From Ciona savignyi (lineage: Eukaryota > Chordata > Ascidiacea > Phlebobranchia > Cionidae), in NCBI GenBank assembly GCA_000149265.1, contig CH002488.1:544819-608818 (forward strand): DNA of 64,000 bases. The letters run 5' to 3'. Every line of letters starts with the position of its first letter. Position 1 is the first letter of the stretch. The notes beneath the pieces are model-generated. The model saw nothing but the letters and a program-made list of their open reading frames with translations. It was not told the DNA's origin and did no database searches. Position numbers and translations under genes: made by a program. Shown here one piece after another: positions 49,406 through 59,855 of the stretch.

Positions 49406-49693
49406 GGGTCCCTTTATTTTGTACAGGTCCGCTATGTCCAGCGCTAGGTCCGGCGCTAGGTCCAGCGCTAGGTCCGCTAGGTCCAGCGCTAGGTCCGGCG
49501 CTAGGTCCAGCGCTAGGTCCTGCGCTAGGTTCGACGCTAGGTCCAGCGCTAAGTCCAGTGCAATGCCCTAAACACTAATTTAAACCCTGCCCTAAACACT
49601 AATCTCAAACCCACAACTAACCCTAACTCCAACCCCATGTTTAAAACTAACTTCAGCGGACCTAGCGGACCTGTACAAAATAAAAGGACCGTT
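49406..49693. mobile_element. MITE with GGTCCCTTTATTTT ends and 9-bp target duplication, copy 2
   Basis: Ends GGGTCCCTTTATTTTGTACA and TGTACAAAATAAAAGGACC. The left subterminal part is a tandem array of GCGCTAGGTCCA/GCGCTAGGTCCG units (49430-49560). Flanks are TCTAACTAA at 49397-49405 and 49694-49702. It shares end and core sequence with 22323-22641. The apparent Ser/Ala/Arg repeat reading frame across it is only the tandem repeat. Confidence 0.75.
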
Positions 49694-50508
49694 TCTAACT
49701 AATACCTAAAAATCAGGACCTACCAACCAAGTTAAAAGCTCTGATATACCCCTTGTGTGGAAATACAAAAAATTACATACCGAGCGAAAGGTGGTGGTTT
49801 AAAAAATTATGTCATGCAAAACACGCCGTAAGAACTCAATTTTGTCCCGATATCCAGTCAGACGCCCTTATAATAGTGACGCTGTTCTGCAAGCTGTGCA
49901 ATAAGACGAGTATTACAGGACAAATAATTACCGCAGAGACTTAACCAAAACTTTTTCACTTGCACCAAAAAAGATACACCTGTGCTGTGATACACGAATT
50001 CTCTTTAACTTCCGTATACATTTGTATTAAAATTTGATTTAAAGTAATGCAGGTCTACAGCAGAAGTAATTAATATTAATTATGGGGGTTAGTTATCTGG
50101 GGGTGGAAAAAACTGAAAGATATAGCAGATCCATGATTGTAAAATGCTCCATGTGGTTCTACATGACGCAGCATAGAGTCATGGTTAAGTGCATGCAGCT
50201 TGTTGATAAGAATCATTGGATCAGGAAAGCTGGGTAAATCGTTACGTGCGATATACGAACTGCTAGCTCACAATGTTAAAATCTTTAAGGAAACTTTAAA
50301 TCCACTAAGAAGAGGTTTCAAAATCGTAAACATGGTCACTGCAATTGTTCATTGTTTGCTTAAAATTGAATGGAAAAGGATTGAGATCTAATACCGGTGT
50401 CTTGCTAAATTAAGACACGGTTTGTAAATTAAAAAGTGCAATGGCAGGATGCACCATACATTATATAAACGTAATATATAGATCATATATTTTAGTAATA
50501 ACATATTT

Positions 50509-51753
50509 TTACAGCCGTTTCCTGTCCGATAAAACGCGGATAATGCAACCCATACCGCCTTTGGCAGCAACCTGCAACAGAAAGGATTGGGTTAATTTTA
50601 AATGGAAATATTTTCTGGCTTGTTATCACCGTTATAGAGCTAAGCTAAATTGTTGTGGGATCAAAACAACAGCTAGCTGGTCACCATGGGCAAGGCAACT
50701 AGTTTATGTAGCATTAAACTTGTAGATCACAGAAAAATGCAGTATTATATGTTTGGGCAAGGCAACTAGTTGGTGTAGCAGGAAACTAGTAGATCACAGA
50801 AGAATGCAGTACCATGTGTTTCAGGTGTGAAAGTGCAAATGGCATACTAGTATTAACCAGTTGATACTAAGAACACAAAAATATATAATACACTTCTGGA
50901 ATACTATCGCTAAGTTTTCGCAATAACTAACTTTATCAGAAACAATTGTAAGCCTAGTAATGCAGTTAGACGGTGTTCTCACAATAAAATAATTACAAGT
51001 AATCTGAACCTTTTCGTGCCAGGTAAGTAGAAAACCGCATTGCTGTCCATCAAGACCAAGAGAAAAACCTTTGTAGATATATTTCATAAGTGTGTCAACT
51101 TCCTCTGTGCTAAGTGATTGCAATGTATTGGATATTTCGCTGACTTTCATTGTAGAGATCACTCGCACAAATAGTAAAGTTGCTTGCTCCTGTAAAAGAG
51201 AAAAGGCACATTTATATTCTTACACATCGTACAAACAAATAAAACAGAATTAATGCTTAAAATACTAAATCTAAACAAATCGAAATCTCTTCAAATTGGA
51301 CATGGTTCAATAGAAAGTAACATACAGTTGAAATAAATTAAAATAATCTAATTAGGCGTTTCACGGTAACTGGTTGCTTTTTTGTTTGTGTTATAAACTT
51401 AAATCACTTAACCATTTTCTAATCTATTTAGTGGTTAACTACTGACAAACCGGTTAATTGTTAACTGATGCATAACCCTACTATGCTATAATGTACTGTA
51501 CATAAAAGATTATCTGAAATAATAATTGTCAATGTGCAATCACCTTGACTTGGACCGACTTGGTGCGAATTGGGGGATTCTGCAAGCAAGCTTTCAATGC
51601 ATCTAATGCATTTCCACCCATAAGCAGATTATTGACGGTATTTGCATCTGGACCAGTATCTCCCTGTTCAGTTTGTTCATCATGAAACTTCTCCTCGTCG
51701 TATTGATCCACATCAATTCTTCGGAACGCGTGGGGTGTTGTGTTTTTAGACAT
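50509..51753 (-). CDS. ARPC5: Actin-related protein 2/3 complex subunit 5
   Basis: Smallest (p16) subunit of the Arp2/3 complex, which nucleates branched actin filaments. Exons: 51753-51544, 51189-51010 and 50571-50509, all in phase 0, giving 150 aa (human 151). Conserved stretches are MSKNT at the start, the acidic VDQYDEEKFHDE, LKACLQNPPIRTKS, DTLMKYIYKGF, LLTWHEK and the C-terminal GGMGCIIRVLSDRKRL before TAA. The donor after exon 2 is GTTCAG, non-canonical in context but conserved in GT. SGF29 ends 219 bp upstream on the same strand. Confidence 0.95.
50688..50821. repeat. 67-bp tandem duplication in ARPC5 intron 2
   Basis: GGGCAAGGCAACTAGTTTAT starts a unit at 50688 and again at 50755. 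The two units share TAGATCACAGAAAAATGCAG with about 10% differences. Both lie inside the intron. Confidence 0.75.
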
Positions 51754-51972
51754 TTCCTTTGTTCAGGTCACTTGTAAACTTCTTTTAGTTAATTTAAACC
51801 ACTACAACTACTAGTAGCTACATAAAATAAACAAAATAAAGATAACTCTGGCTTGTAAAGTAGTAGAAGCATGTAAAAATTTGAAACAGCATATTTCATA
51901 TTAGGTTTGTTTTATAGTAAAAAACGGTGTTAATGGCAGTATTAGATATGATCAAGTTGCTCTAAGAAAAAA

Positions 51973-52956
51973 TTATCTTCTTTTTGAATCAGTCATTTCC
52001 TTTGGAACAACTACATACTTCTGTGCCACTCTTAAAGCAGGGGAATACCCGTCTGCATATGTGTTATCCTCAAACAAAACAGAGTAATCTTCATGAGCTG
52101 TTGTAGGTTGTTTGCTTATCACTGCCCTATAGAAACATGTGGTTTGTGGATACAGAGCCATCACCAATGCACCTTTCGGAAACAAAGCTTCCGGGTCCGT
52201 CTCCGGGTTAGCTTTCCATTGAGGAAGTGGAACAACTCTTCTTTTGCTGAGAACATGATGCTCTCTACCCTCTTCATCAATATCATCAACTTCATACTTC
52301 TGCAAGTATGTGTTAAATGTAACAACTTCAGCTAAAATCCACTGTTCTTCTGGTTCATCTGTTTTCACCCTAGCAGCAACTTTGTCTCCGGGTTTTGCAA
52401 TGTAATCTGGGCCTGCGCACACAGCGCCACACAGTGGTGGGATCTTTTCATTTGGTTTTCCAATCCACAAAGGCAAGGTTTGTGCTGACTTCTGCAGCAT
52501 GCTCATAAGCACACCGCGACGCATACTTTTTCGAGGCTGATCATCAAGAGGATTATAACTCGACAATCTGGCAGCTATCCTTTTTTCTTCCTGAACAGCT
52601 TTGATCTTAGCAATAATATCGAGGCCTTTTTTAAGAAGGTCCGATTCGGAATCTGCGTCATCTAGGGCAGCACTGTACAGATTCCTTAACTTCTGCTTGA
52701 AATAAGTTGACAGCTTCACTTCACCCTGCATTTTTTCCTGGGTTTTTCCAATTGCCTCCAAATTAATATTTCCCTCTTCTCTTTGTTTTTGAGTTACTTT
52801 AATAACTTCATGAAGTTCGGTCAAAAGCTCCTGAACTTTGCTTTCACATTCTACAAATGTCAGTTGGTTGTTGGTTGCAGTCGAAACTGACGGGGATAGT
52901 GTAAGTGGCGATGGTGAACCTCCATCTGATCCTTGTAGTTTTCCCCGCCTTAGCAT
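51973..52956 (-). CDS. SGF29: SAGA-associated factor 29 (tandem Tudor)
   Basis: Chromatin reader subunit of SAGA/ATAC: its tandem Tudor domain binds H3K4me2/3 and recruits acetyltransferase activity. Single uninterrupted exon with a clear ATG, 327 aa (human 293). The N-terminal about 40 residues are Gly/Ser-rich and unlike vertebrates. Residues about 40-150 are predicted coiled coil. From about 185 comes the Tudor block: KPGDKVAARVK, EEQWILAEVV, YEVDDIDEEG, RRVVPLPQWKANPETDPEAL, then YPQTTCFYRAVI, YSVLFEDNTYADGYSPALRV and YVVVPKE. This is nearly identical to the vertebrate domain, including aromatic residues of the methyl-lysine cage. Lack of introns here is notable but could be lineage-typical. 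ARPC5 follows on the same strand. Confidence 0.96.
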   Translation of the reverse strand: MLRRGKLQGSDGGSPSPLTLSPSVSTATNNQLTFVECESKVQELLTELHEVIKVTQKQREEGNINLEAIGKTQEKMQGEVKLSTYFKQKLRNLYSAALDDADSESDLLKKGLDIIAKIKAVQEEKRIAARLSSYNPLDDQPRKSMRRGVLMSMLQKSAQTLPLWIGKPNEKIPPLCGAVCAGPDYIAKPGDKVAARVKTDEPEEQWILAEVVTFNTYLQKYEVDDIDEEGREHHVLSKRRVVPLPQWKANPETDPEALFPKGALVMALYPQTTCFYRAVISKQPTTAHEDYSVLFEDNTYADGYSPALRVAQKYVVVPKEMTDSKRR

Positions 52957-54051
52957 ATTTCCAATTTATTTTCACCTTTTAAAAAAATAAAATGTGTTAA
53001 GAATGCTTGTAGTAGCCCAGACTATACTTTTACTTGTAAAGTAAACACAAGACAATATTATTAAGTGGTAGATTACACAAAATACAATGGTACTGTTACA
53101 ACTTAAAGGCGGAGTTGTTGATAAAAACACATTTAACTAGTCTTTATGACTTAAAAAATAATCAATTCAAAAAAGGCTTGTGGTCACATTATTAAAATCA
53201 AAGTCTTTTAAATAACAATAGCTTTGATGATCTTAACGATGAAGCTAAAATTCTAAACGATCGGATTATAGCACCATAACTAATGAAAGTGTTCTTGTCG
53301 TCATCATATTATTATTTTATCATACTCACAAAAACAAATAGACGGTGTGGTATTGGACTATGGGGGGAAAACTAAAAGGAGGGAAACTGCACACTAAAAT
53401 GAATATTAGGGCATTATAGTTAGTTTTAAACATGACTTACATGAGGTTAGAGTTAGTTAGTTATAGTTTTGGTAAGCAGTTTTCCTCCTTTCCGCTTTCC
53501 CTACCTTTAGCATTGCCCGTCTATAGCCCCATACAAAGAAAAAATCCCAGTGACCGACTGGCGCTTTGCTTGGCACCGTACTTTAGACACCAGTACTTTT
53601 ACTTATATAGTTATTTGAAGTGGATATTATAATCTATAACATGAAATATCGTTATCGGTTAAATAAATGAATGGTTATCTGCATTACCTGCTAACGACGG
53701 GCAAATTAAAAACAAATGTAACACACCCAACCTAACTTCACTGCAGGAAATAACTAAAGGTATATTACGTTGGAGGCAGCAGAGGTTGTCTACAGTGTTT
53801 TACAATTGATATTTTCCAAGAAATTCTTAAATTATTATACATAAACGTGCGTTTATTATTTTCTGGTATCAAAATATTTAACATAATTTTTCATGTCATA
53901 TATATAGCCGTAAGTTTTAGTTTGTGATTCTTATGGTTCTTTATTCGTCTAGGTAATATAGTAGCGTATTTTTATTAGGCAGCACTATACGATTTTATTT
54001 GGCATTGTGGACAGAATCGTTGTTGAGCTCCTTTTGGATTGAAGAATTGAG
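52957..54051. other. Divergent intergenic region between SGF29 and RPL35
   Basis: About 1.1 kb that should hold both promoters. It contains a MITE-like element at 53365-53520. The sequence before the RPL35 ATG is pyrimidine-rich in places, but a 5'-TOP start cannot be fixed from sequence alone. Confidence 0.45.
53365..53520. mobile_element. Short MITE with GGGAAAACT ends
   Basis: Left GGAAAACTAAAAGGAGGGAA and right TTTTCCTCCTTTCCGCTTTC form imperfect inverted repeats. The middle carries TTAGTTTTAAACATG and GGTTAGAGTTAG, the reverse complement of the core in the 4.3 kb and 49.4 kb elements. Confidence 0.55.
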
Positions 54052-55094
54052 ATGGTGTGTTTGGTTTAATTTATCTGTTTTAATCTTTGTTGTTACGTTA
54101 TCCAGATGAAATTTGTCTAAAGTTTAAGCATCAGTCTTTCTTAAAGTACAGTTAAAGACAACTAGATTCACTAATTTTATACATACTGATTCATACCGGT
54201 TGTTAGATCACATCTAGTATCATATTTGACGATATATGGATCGTATAATGGAATTTTTAAGATTTTAATAAGTTATTTTCGTTAGGCTCGCATCAAGGCC
54301 AAGGAACTTCGCGGAAAGTCGAAAGACGAGCTGCTGAAGCAGCTGAACGACTTCAAACAGGAGTTGTCGACGTTGAGAGTAGCGAAAGTGACCGGTGGTG
54401 CGGCGTCCAAACTTTCAAAAATCTGCCTTGTACGCAAAAGCATTGCGCGCGTGCTCACCGTTATCAATCAAACTCAAAAAGAAAACTTGAGGAAATTGTT
54501 TAAGGTACCACTATATTGTTAAATAGTCTGCTAGGTTTACAAACTAATCTGGAAAGTAGGGCTTTCCTTATCTGTGGGGCAAAGCACTCTTTTTTGGAAC
54601 AATAGGGGATATCATAAGCAAGAAGAAATATTTTCGTCACTACCATGAGTGGAACGGTGTAAGGCTATTTTGTGAAGGAGACGGGTTTTATCTTTATATA
54701 CCGTTACCCCGTCTTGCTCATGTTAGTGACGAAAATAATTTTTTCTGGTCATAATATACCCCGTCCCACTTATGATGTAGTAGTCTGTTGTTCTGCGGAT
54801 TAATGAAGCCCTGCGAAGTAAGACATATCTTGGTCTCCAGAGTAGTTTAAATGCCTTATTTATAAAATCTGATACGATCCTTTTAAAGTATAATCGTGGT
54901 TTAAATACTACTTTAGTAATAAAAAAAAAGTTGTTTTTTTTTAGGGAAAGAAACACAAGCCAAAGGATTTGCGGCCGAAGAAGACCCGTGCACTCCGCCG
55001 CCGTTTAAACAAATATGAGGAGAATCTCAAGTCGGCAAAAGCTTTGAAAAAGGCTAGATTGTATCCGCAGCGCAAATTTGCAATTAAGGCATAA
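54052..55094 (+). CDS. RPL35: 60S ribosomal protein L35 (uL29)
   Basis: Large-subunit protein near the polypeptide exit tunnel. Exons: 54052-54054 (the ATG alone, followed by GTGTGT), 54286-54504 and 54945-55094. Total 123 aa, exactly the length of the human protein. Hallmarks are [69 protein letters not shown] and PQRKFAIKA. An exon 1 coding only the start methionine is also typical of vertebrate RPL35, which supports the start chosen. AATAAA follows seven bases after the stop codon. Confidence 0.98.
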
Positions 55095-55100
55095 GGTTTT

Positions 55101-55106
55101 AATAAA
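55101..55106 (+). terminator. Polyadenylation signal of RPL35
   Basis: AATAAA only 7 nt after the stop codon, giving a 3' UTR of about 30 nt, as is common for ribosomal protein genes. Confidence 0.7.
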
Positions 55107-55183
55107 CCATCTAAAAAAATTGTTGATTTTTTGTATTAATTTATTGTGAACTACTCTGCCAAATGATTGCGAGATCAAAATCT

Positions 55184-55446
55184 GGCCGGTTGGTCTAACG
55201 GTTAAGTGCGCCGCCTTTCAATCGAAAGGTTGCAGGTGCGAAACTGGTCGCTAGCTAGTTGGTTGTGTCCTTGGGCAAGGCACTTTATGGACATTGCCTG
55301 AACCCAGCAGATTAATGGGTTCTACCAAATTGAAGGAATGTGTCTATCATCTACAACACACTGCAACAGCTCCGGTAACCCGACGGTGATCGTTTGTTAA
55401 CCCCCTTGGTTTTCCCATCCACGGGGATAAACATGAATATCTCATC
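55184..55446 (+). mobile_element. tRNA-derived SINE (family 1), full-length head
   Basis: Head GGCCGGTTGGTCTAACGGTT, stem CCTTTCAATCGAAAGG, box B-like GGTTGCAGGTGCGAAAC, body AATGGGTTCTACCAAATTGA, tail ACATGAATATCTCATCT. The tail pentamers are lost, and there is a short deletion after CCCGACGGTG. It lies 90 bp after the RPL35 stop. Confidence 0.87.
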
Positions 55447-56348
55447 TAAAACCAGCTACTACATTTTCTTAGTTCTCGAGCATTTTTTAATCCAACAAAG
55501 TGCTTGACAATCAATGCATTTAGATTTGTGGTATCGCTCAGTATTATATAGTGCGTGCAGCAATAATGTAGATAGAGGACCATTGAATGTCGATTACACA
55601 GCCGCATCTTTAGGTTATTTTAGTCTTAAGCTTTTTCTGCTTTATATCATCACACTAACTTGTGCAAGACTTTTTTTGTAACAGTATTTTAGTTATCTGC
55701 ATAATTTATGATGCTACAACACACTTTTTGAATTGGTCCATAGTCTCTTAATTCCAGGAAAATATTAAAATCAAAATTAGTTTTCCACGGAAATTACATG
55801 CAGAATAAAATGGTGTGCTTTCTAAACGGGTAGGATAATAGAGCAGTTAGATAAGCACTATTAGCAAGGATTAAAGCATTATTTGTCATACTGGATTTTA
55901 AGCGTTATCATATTGGAATACATGCTCGCGGTAAAATTACAGTGTAAAAACGAGAGCTGTTTTCGTACAATATAGCAGTTTGGAAAATGTGCGAAACATT
56001 AAGTGCACAACACAAAACACACTGTAAATTCTTGTAATAGTATGTCATTGTTATGTTGTAAGAGCAGCATAGCACCGGAAGAAATATGGCAATCAATTCA
56101 ATAAATGGTCTCTTTGTACTAAATCAATTTCGTCTAATCATGTAAGAAAAGTAATCAGTCCACCATCTCTCCAAGTAAAATAAATACAAAAGTTGTTAAG
56201 TAACTTGATACAAGTGTCACTGAAGCTTGTTGCTTGACATCTTTCTTGAACGAGACCTGTGACAAGTACAAAGAACTGGTGTAAAAATAATTCGACTTTA
56301 AAGCTTTCCAACCTAGACTGGGGCCAGTCTTGTAGGTTAGAAAAAATA
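55447..56348. other. Convergent intergenic region between RPL35 and DOLPP1
   Basis: AT-rich sequence without supportable exons between the SINE and the mariner-like MITE. Open frames here are short and show no family similarity. Confidence 0.4.
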
Positions 56349-56575
56349 CAGGGTGTCCCAAAAAATGACACCAATTAAGATGCAAATATCACATAAAGTA
56401 TGAACTTGAAATCAATGAAACTTAACAGGCATATGAGTTGACATAATTTATTTTAAAAAATATTGTCATTTACGCGTTGTCAACAGTACAACACACGTGC
56501 TTTATTGAGTTTCTGGAATTCACAGGTTTTCAATGTGTGATTTTAAAATGGTGTCATTTTTTTGGGGACACCCTG
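56349..56575. mobile_element. Tc1/mariner-type MITE, 227 bp
   Basis: Inverted ends CAGGGTGTCCCAAAAAATGA and TCATTTTTTTGGGGACACCCTG, the right arm with one extra base, flanked by TA on each side. The interior has no transposase. CAGGGTGTCCC-type ends with TA targets point to the mariner/Tc1 superfamily. Confidence 0.8.
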
Positions 56576-56811
56576 TATTTACTTAAGGAATTCAAAGAGA
56601 AAGTAAATTGTTGTGTTATGACTACTTATCTGAAACTAACAATGCATAACTATGAGATCATATAAGTTAGTGTGCAGGCTTTTTGTTTAGAGGGTTTTCT
56701 TTATATTTATAAGTCTTTTGTTGCAAATAAAATATTCTTATTTATACTCAAGAAACAGGAAAAAAACAGCAATACAATAGCCGTTAAAGCACATTGATTA
56801 TCAAATCAAGG

Positions 56812-56817
56812 TTTATT
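56812..56817 (-). terminator. Polyadenylation signal of DOLPP1
   Basis: AATAAA on the minus strand 19 nt after the DOLPP1 stop, implying a very short 3' UTR. Confidence 0.5.
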
Positions 56818-56835
56818 GATTTTGCAACATCAGTT

Positions 56836-59323
56836 TCACCTGGATTCTTGTCTTGAAGTTGTATATTCAAACCACATAATATTTGGGATTAATGTGGAAT
56901 CTCGTATCATAAAAAACTCACAAACTTTCCAGGAAACAATGAATGGGAACCAAGGTGAGAGAAGCAACTGAAAAAAAGGATTCACCAGAAATAAAACTAT
57001 TATTTTCCATTTCTTTATTCAGATTACAAAAATATTAATATTGATTATTTTAGAAACATAAAAATCCTGCAATCCGAAAATTGTTAGAACACACTTACAT
57101 AAATTTTGGAAATGAAATAAGACATAAATGCAAGACTTAAAAAAAAGGATACATAAAACACTTATATTTTGGTTTCTTTAGCACTTCTATTTAAACTGCA
57201 TTTTTAAATTGCTTTTTGCTGCCGTTTATACCAACAAACACACCTACACAGTTTAGGACATATTATTTGTTCGGTTATGTTTTTCAATAGGTAATCGATA
57301 AGAGACATATAGTTATAAATGGTACTGCCTACAACTAGCACAACTTACTTGAGTTATTGCAAACCAAGATACACCTAGTATCGTTCCAAAGATGAATCCC
57401 CATAACACTTGATTGAAGAAGTGGTAGAGTAGATAGACTCTACTGTATGACACCATGCAACCTGTCACAACACACAACCCACACATACCATGCTTCCACA
57501 GCATGTCCATTATGCCGTTGTTGTTATGTGACCTGAGATTATCATATTTACACAAAAATCAATTGCTTAACATAGAACAGGATAGGATAGTATGTTGGTC
57601 TCTAACAAGAACCACATGCTCAAAGACAAGTTTGCAGAGCTATTGATATAAAGTGTATAGGATAGATATTGCTTTATTTTGTGTTCAATCTATGAAATCA
57701 CTGGGTTAAAGTATATCCATTAAGTACTTTGCTCATCAATCTAAAAATCTTTCAGCGGACATTTGAGTGTGCTGCCAGTAGGGCTGTGTATCAATTAACT
57801 GGTTAACCAATTTGTTGTCACTTAACCATAAACAAAATCAAATGGTTAACCAATATCTGTATAAACTTAAGTTACTGTGAAAACGTTAAAACTAATCAAC
57901 TCCTCTAGTGTTCCCTATGTACAATGTCCCTTTAATATTGAGTGATGTACAGTAGAACAGATTTTTTGTGATTGGTTAACCTTTATCAAAATCTGAGTAT
58001 ATTAATCACCCTAGCTAATATATTTATCACCCCAGTAAGTAAAAAGATAAAATGCATTTTTAAGTTAGCCTTGTAGCATACTTAACTGGTGGGCTGCTCA
58101 AATAAGGTTATTTAGTGGCCAGGATAATAAGGAACAAATTGAAATAATTTTTACAACTTTAAGGAAATTTGCATTTTATAATAATCATAGTTTTTTTACT
58201 AAAAGGTAGATATATTTTAAGGGTTGGGAGTCGGTATTTATATAGCTCACCTTATGTATATGAACAGTATGACATATGAAATGAAAAACCAAACAAATTG
58301 GGAATGGGATGAAGGCCAACCATGCTCCACATTTAAAACTGTGTGGCCCGCAATCGGCCGTGCTTCTTGGACTATATGCTTGATGATAAAATTCACTGAT
58401 TCGTTGACAAAAATGCCGACGAAAAATACAATCTAAAATAAAGTATTAATTTTTGTTTGAATGTGAAACTGGGTAAATGGGTGCAAAATAAGTTACAGTA
58501 CAATTTCCTACATTTTTATTTGCATTGCCTATTATTTATTGTACACTACCAGTAAGTGTTAAAAAGAAGTAATGGCCACTAGGTAACATCAGTTTAAAAC
58601 AATGACGTAAACTACCCTAATAAAATACGGTAGTACATAGCTAGAAGCATTTTTTATCAATATTCTGGCCTATCTTTATTTGCTTTAATGCTGGTACCAA
58701 GTACCAAAACTTTGGGTTTAAAAAATAAATCCTGAACAATATTGTTTTCAAATACAACACATTGTAATAGCTTCGACAACTTAAGCTTGGTCATAAAGTA
58801 TTTGACAATAAAAGAAAAATAATTTTAACACATGGAGTTCATCGGATAAATGAATTTGGTTATTGAAAGGTTTGTGGGTTTTAGTTGGAAACGAGGGTTG
58901 TGAGGTAATAATGGGTGAAGTGTGTCGAGAATGGTATGGTCACACAAATTTGGCTGCAGAACTGATTACTCCAAGTTTGCAACCACCAGTCCACACCAGT
59001 AAAATTACATGACCAGTCATTTAATACAAATAGTACCATAGAGACAAAAAATTAAAAACCTTGTTTAAACTTACAGTGTGAATTTCTCTTCTAAAATAAA
59101 TGTGCGTGGCAAATCCACTTAAAATAAAAACGGGAAGAAGACTCATCCATGCTAAAATCTTGCCAAAAAAGTCACCTGCAATATAATTATAACAATTTTA
59201 TGCACATAGTCTTGTCTAATCACCAAAAATGCTGCTGTACGAACGATGTATTAACATACCTTTCGCATATTCCACATGAGTAAATGAAACTGGAGACCAA
59301 ACCACATCCGAGTAGTTTGACAT
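56836..59323 (-). CDS. DOLPP1: Dolichyldiphosphatase 1
   Basis: ER membrane enzyme of the PAP2 family that hydrolyses dolichyl pyrophosphate to dolichyl phosphate, recycling the glycan carrier of N-glycosylation. Exons: 59323-59260, 59175-59075, 58432-58251, 57532-57349 and 56967-56836. Phases agree and give 220 aa (human 238). Start block SPVSFTHVEYAKGDF matches the vertebrate N-terminus. PAP2 motifs: C1 KHIVQEARP, C2 GWPSSHSQF, C3 SYSRVYLLYHFFNQVLWG with the catalytic His. Several hydrophobic membrane segments are visible. The C-terminus WKVCEFFMIRDSTLIPNIMW is conserved. It is head to head with PAK1IP1, 532 bp between start codons. Confidence 0.95.
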
Positions 59324-59855
59324 ATTTAATTGACATCCACCAAGTAGCGTTCTATTTAATCTCCACCCGAAAAACAACACAGATTTTGTACAATTGCAAC
59401 GAACTAAGATTCGTTACAGTGTTGAGATGATTGCGATTTTGCGAACAATAAAATTTAAGGTAATGTCTCTAAATTTTAATAAATACATTTTTTTAAATTA
59501 AGAAATAAAACTCATTTTTATTTAAAATATTACACGTTTTATTAAGATAAATGAAAATAACAATTCCTTTATTTATATTCATTTGTATCATGTTTAATTG
59601 TTTAAATGAAATTTGGAGACCTTACCTAACACATGTGTTTTATATTACAAAACATTGTACAACGTACGAGCTGGTTTGTTTATTTTTTTAATTCACTATT
59701 TTCACGTTGTAGTTTTTTTTATATATCTGTAGGATGATTATTTTTTGGTATCATACCCTATATTTAAATTAGTTTTATTCCACGGTTTACTTATTCTGGT
59801 TGTACAAATGCGGATGCAAAATATTTCCGTGTGTTTCAGGACGTAATTACGTAAG
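59324..59855. promoter_or_regulatory. Shared divergent promoter region of DOLPP1 and PAK1IP1
   Basis: The two ATGs point away from each other across 532 bp, so both promoters must lie here unless a 5' UTR exon is elsewhere. The sequence is strongly AT-rich with no clear TATA or CpG feature. TGTTTCAG at 59832-59839, 16 nt before the PAK1IP1 ATG, resembles a splice or trans-splice acceptor. Confidence 0.5.

Larger units (their letters stand above)
40037..50508. other. Gene-poor, repeat-rich interval
   Basis: About 10.5 kb between the synaptotagmin start and the ARPC5 stop. Small open frames here lack conserved motifs, plausible splice partners and codon bias. The interval holds SINE copies (43.2, 45.1 and 46.4 kb), MITEs (47.3 and 49.4 kb) and AT-rich filler. 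The upstream regulatory region of the synaptotagmin gene would lie at the left end. At 45540-46020 a TATACACTTTTA-rich stretch of unknown nature is present. Confidence 0.5.

Noticed and set aside
49362..49571. Open frame coding for a Ser/Ala/Arg repeat protein
   Set aside because: It is the translation of the GCTAGGTCC tandem array inside a MITE; no start context, no splice partner, and the frame ends with the element.
49615..49640. Telomere-like CCCTAA motifs
   Set aside because: Only one or two irregular units (AACCCTAACTCCAACCCC), part of the MITE core seen in several copies.
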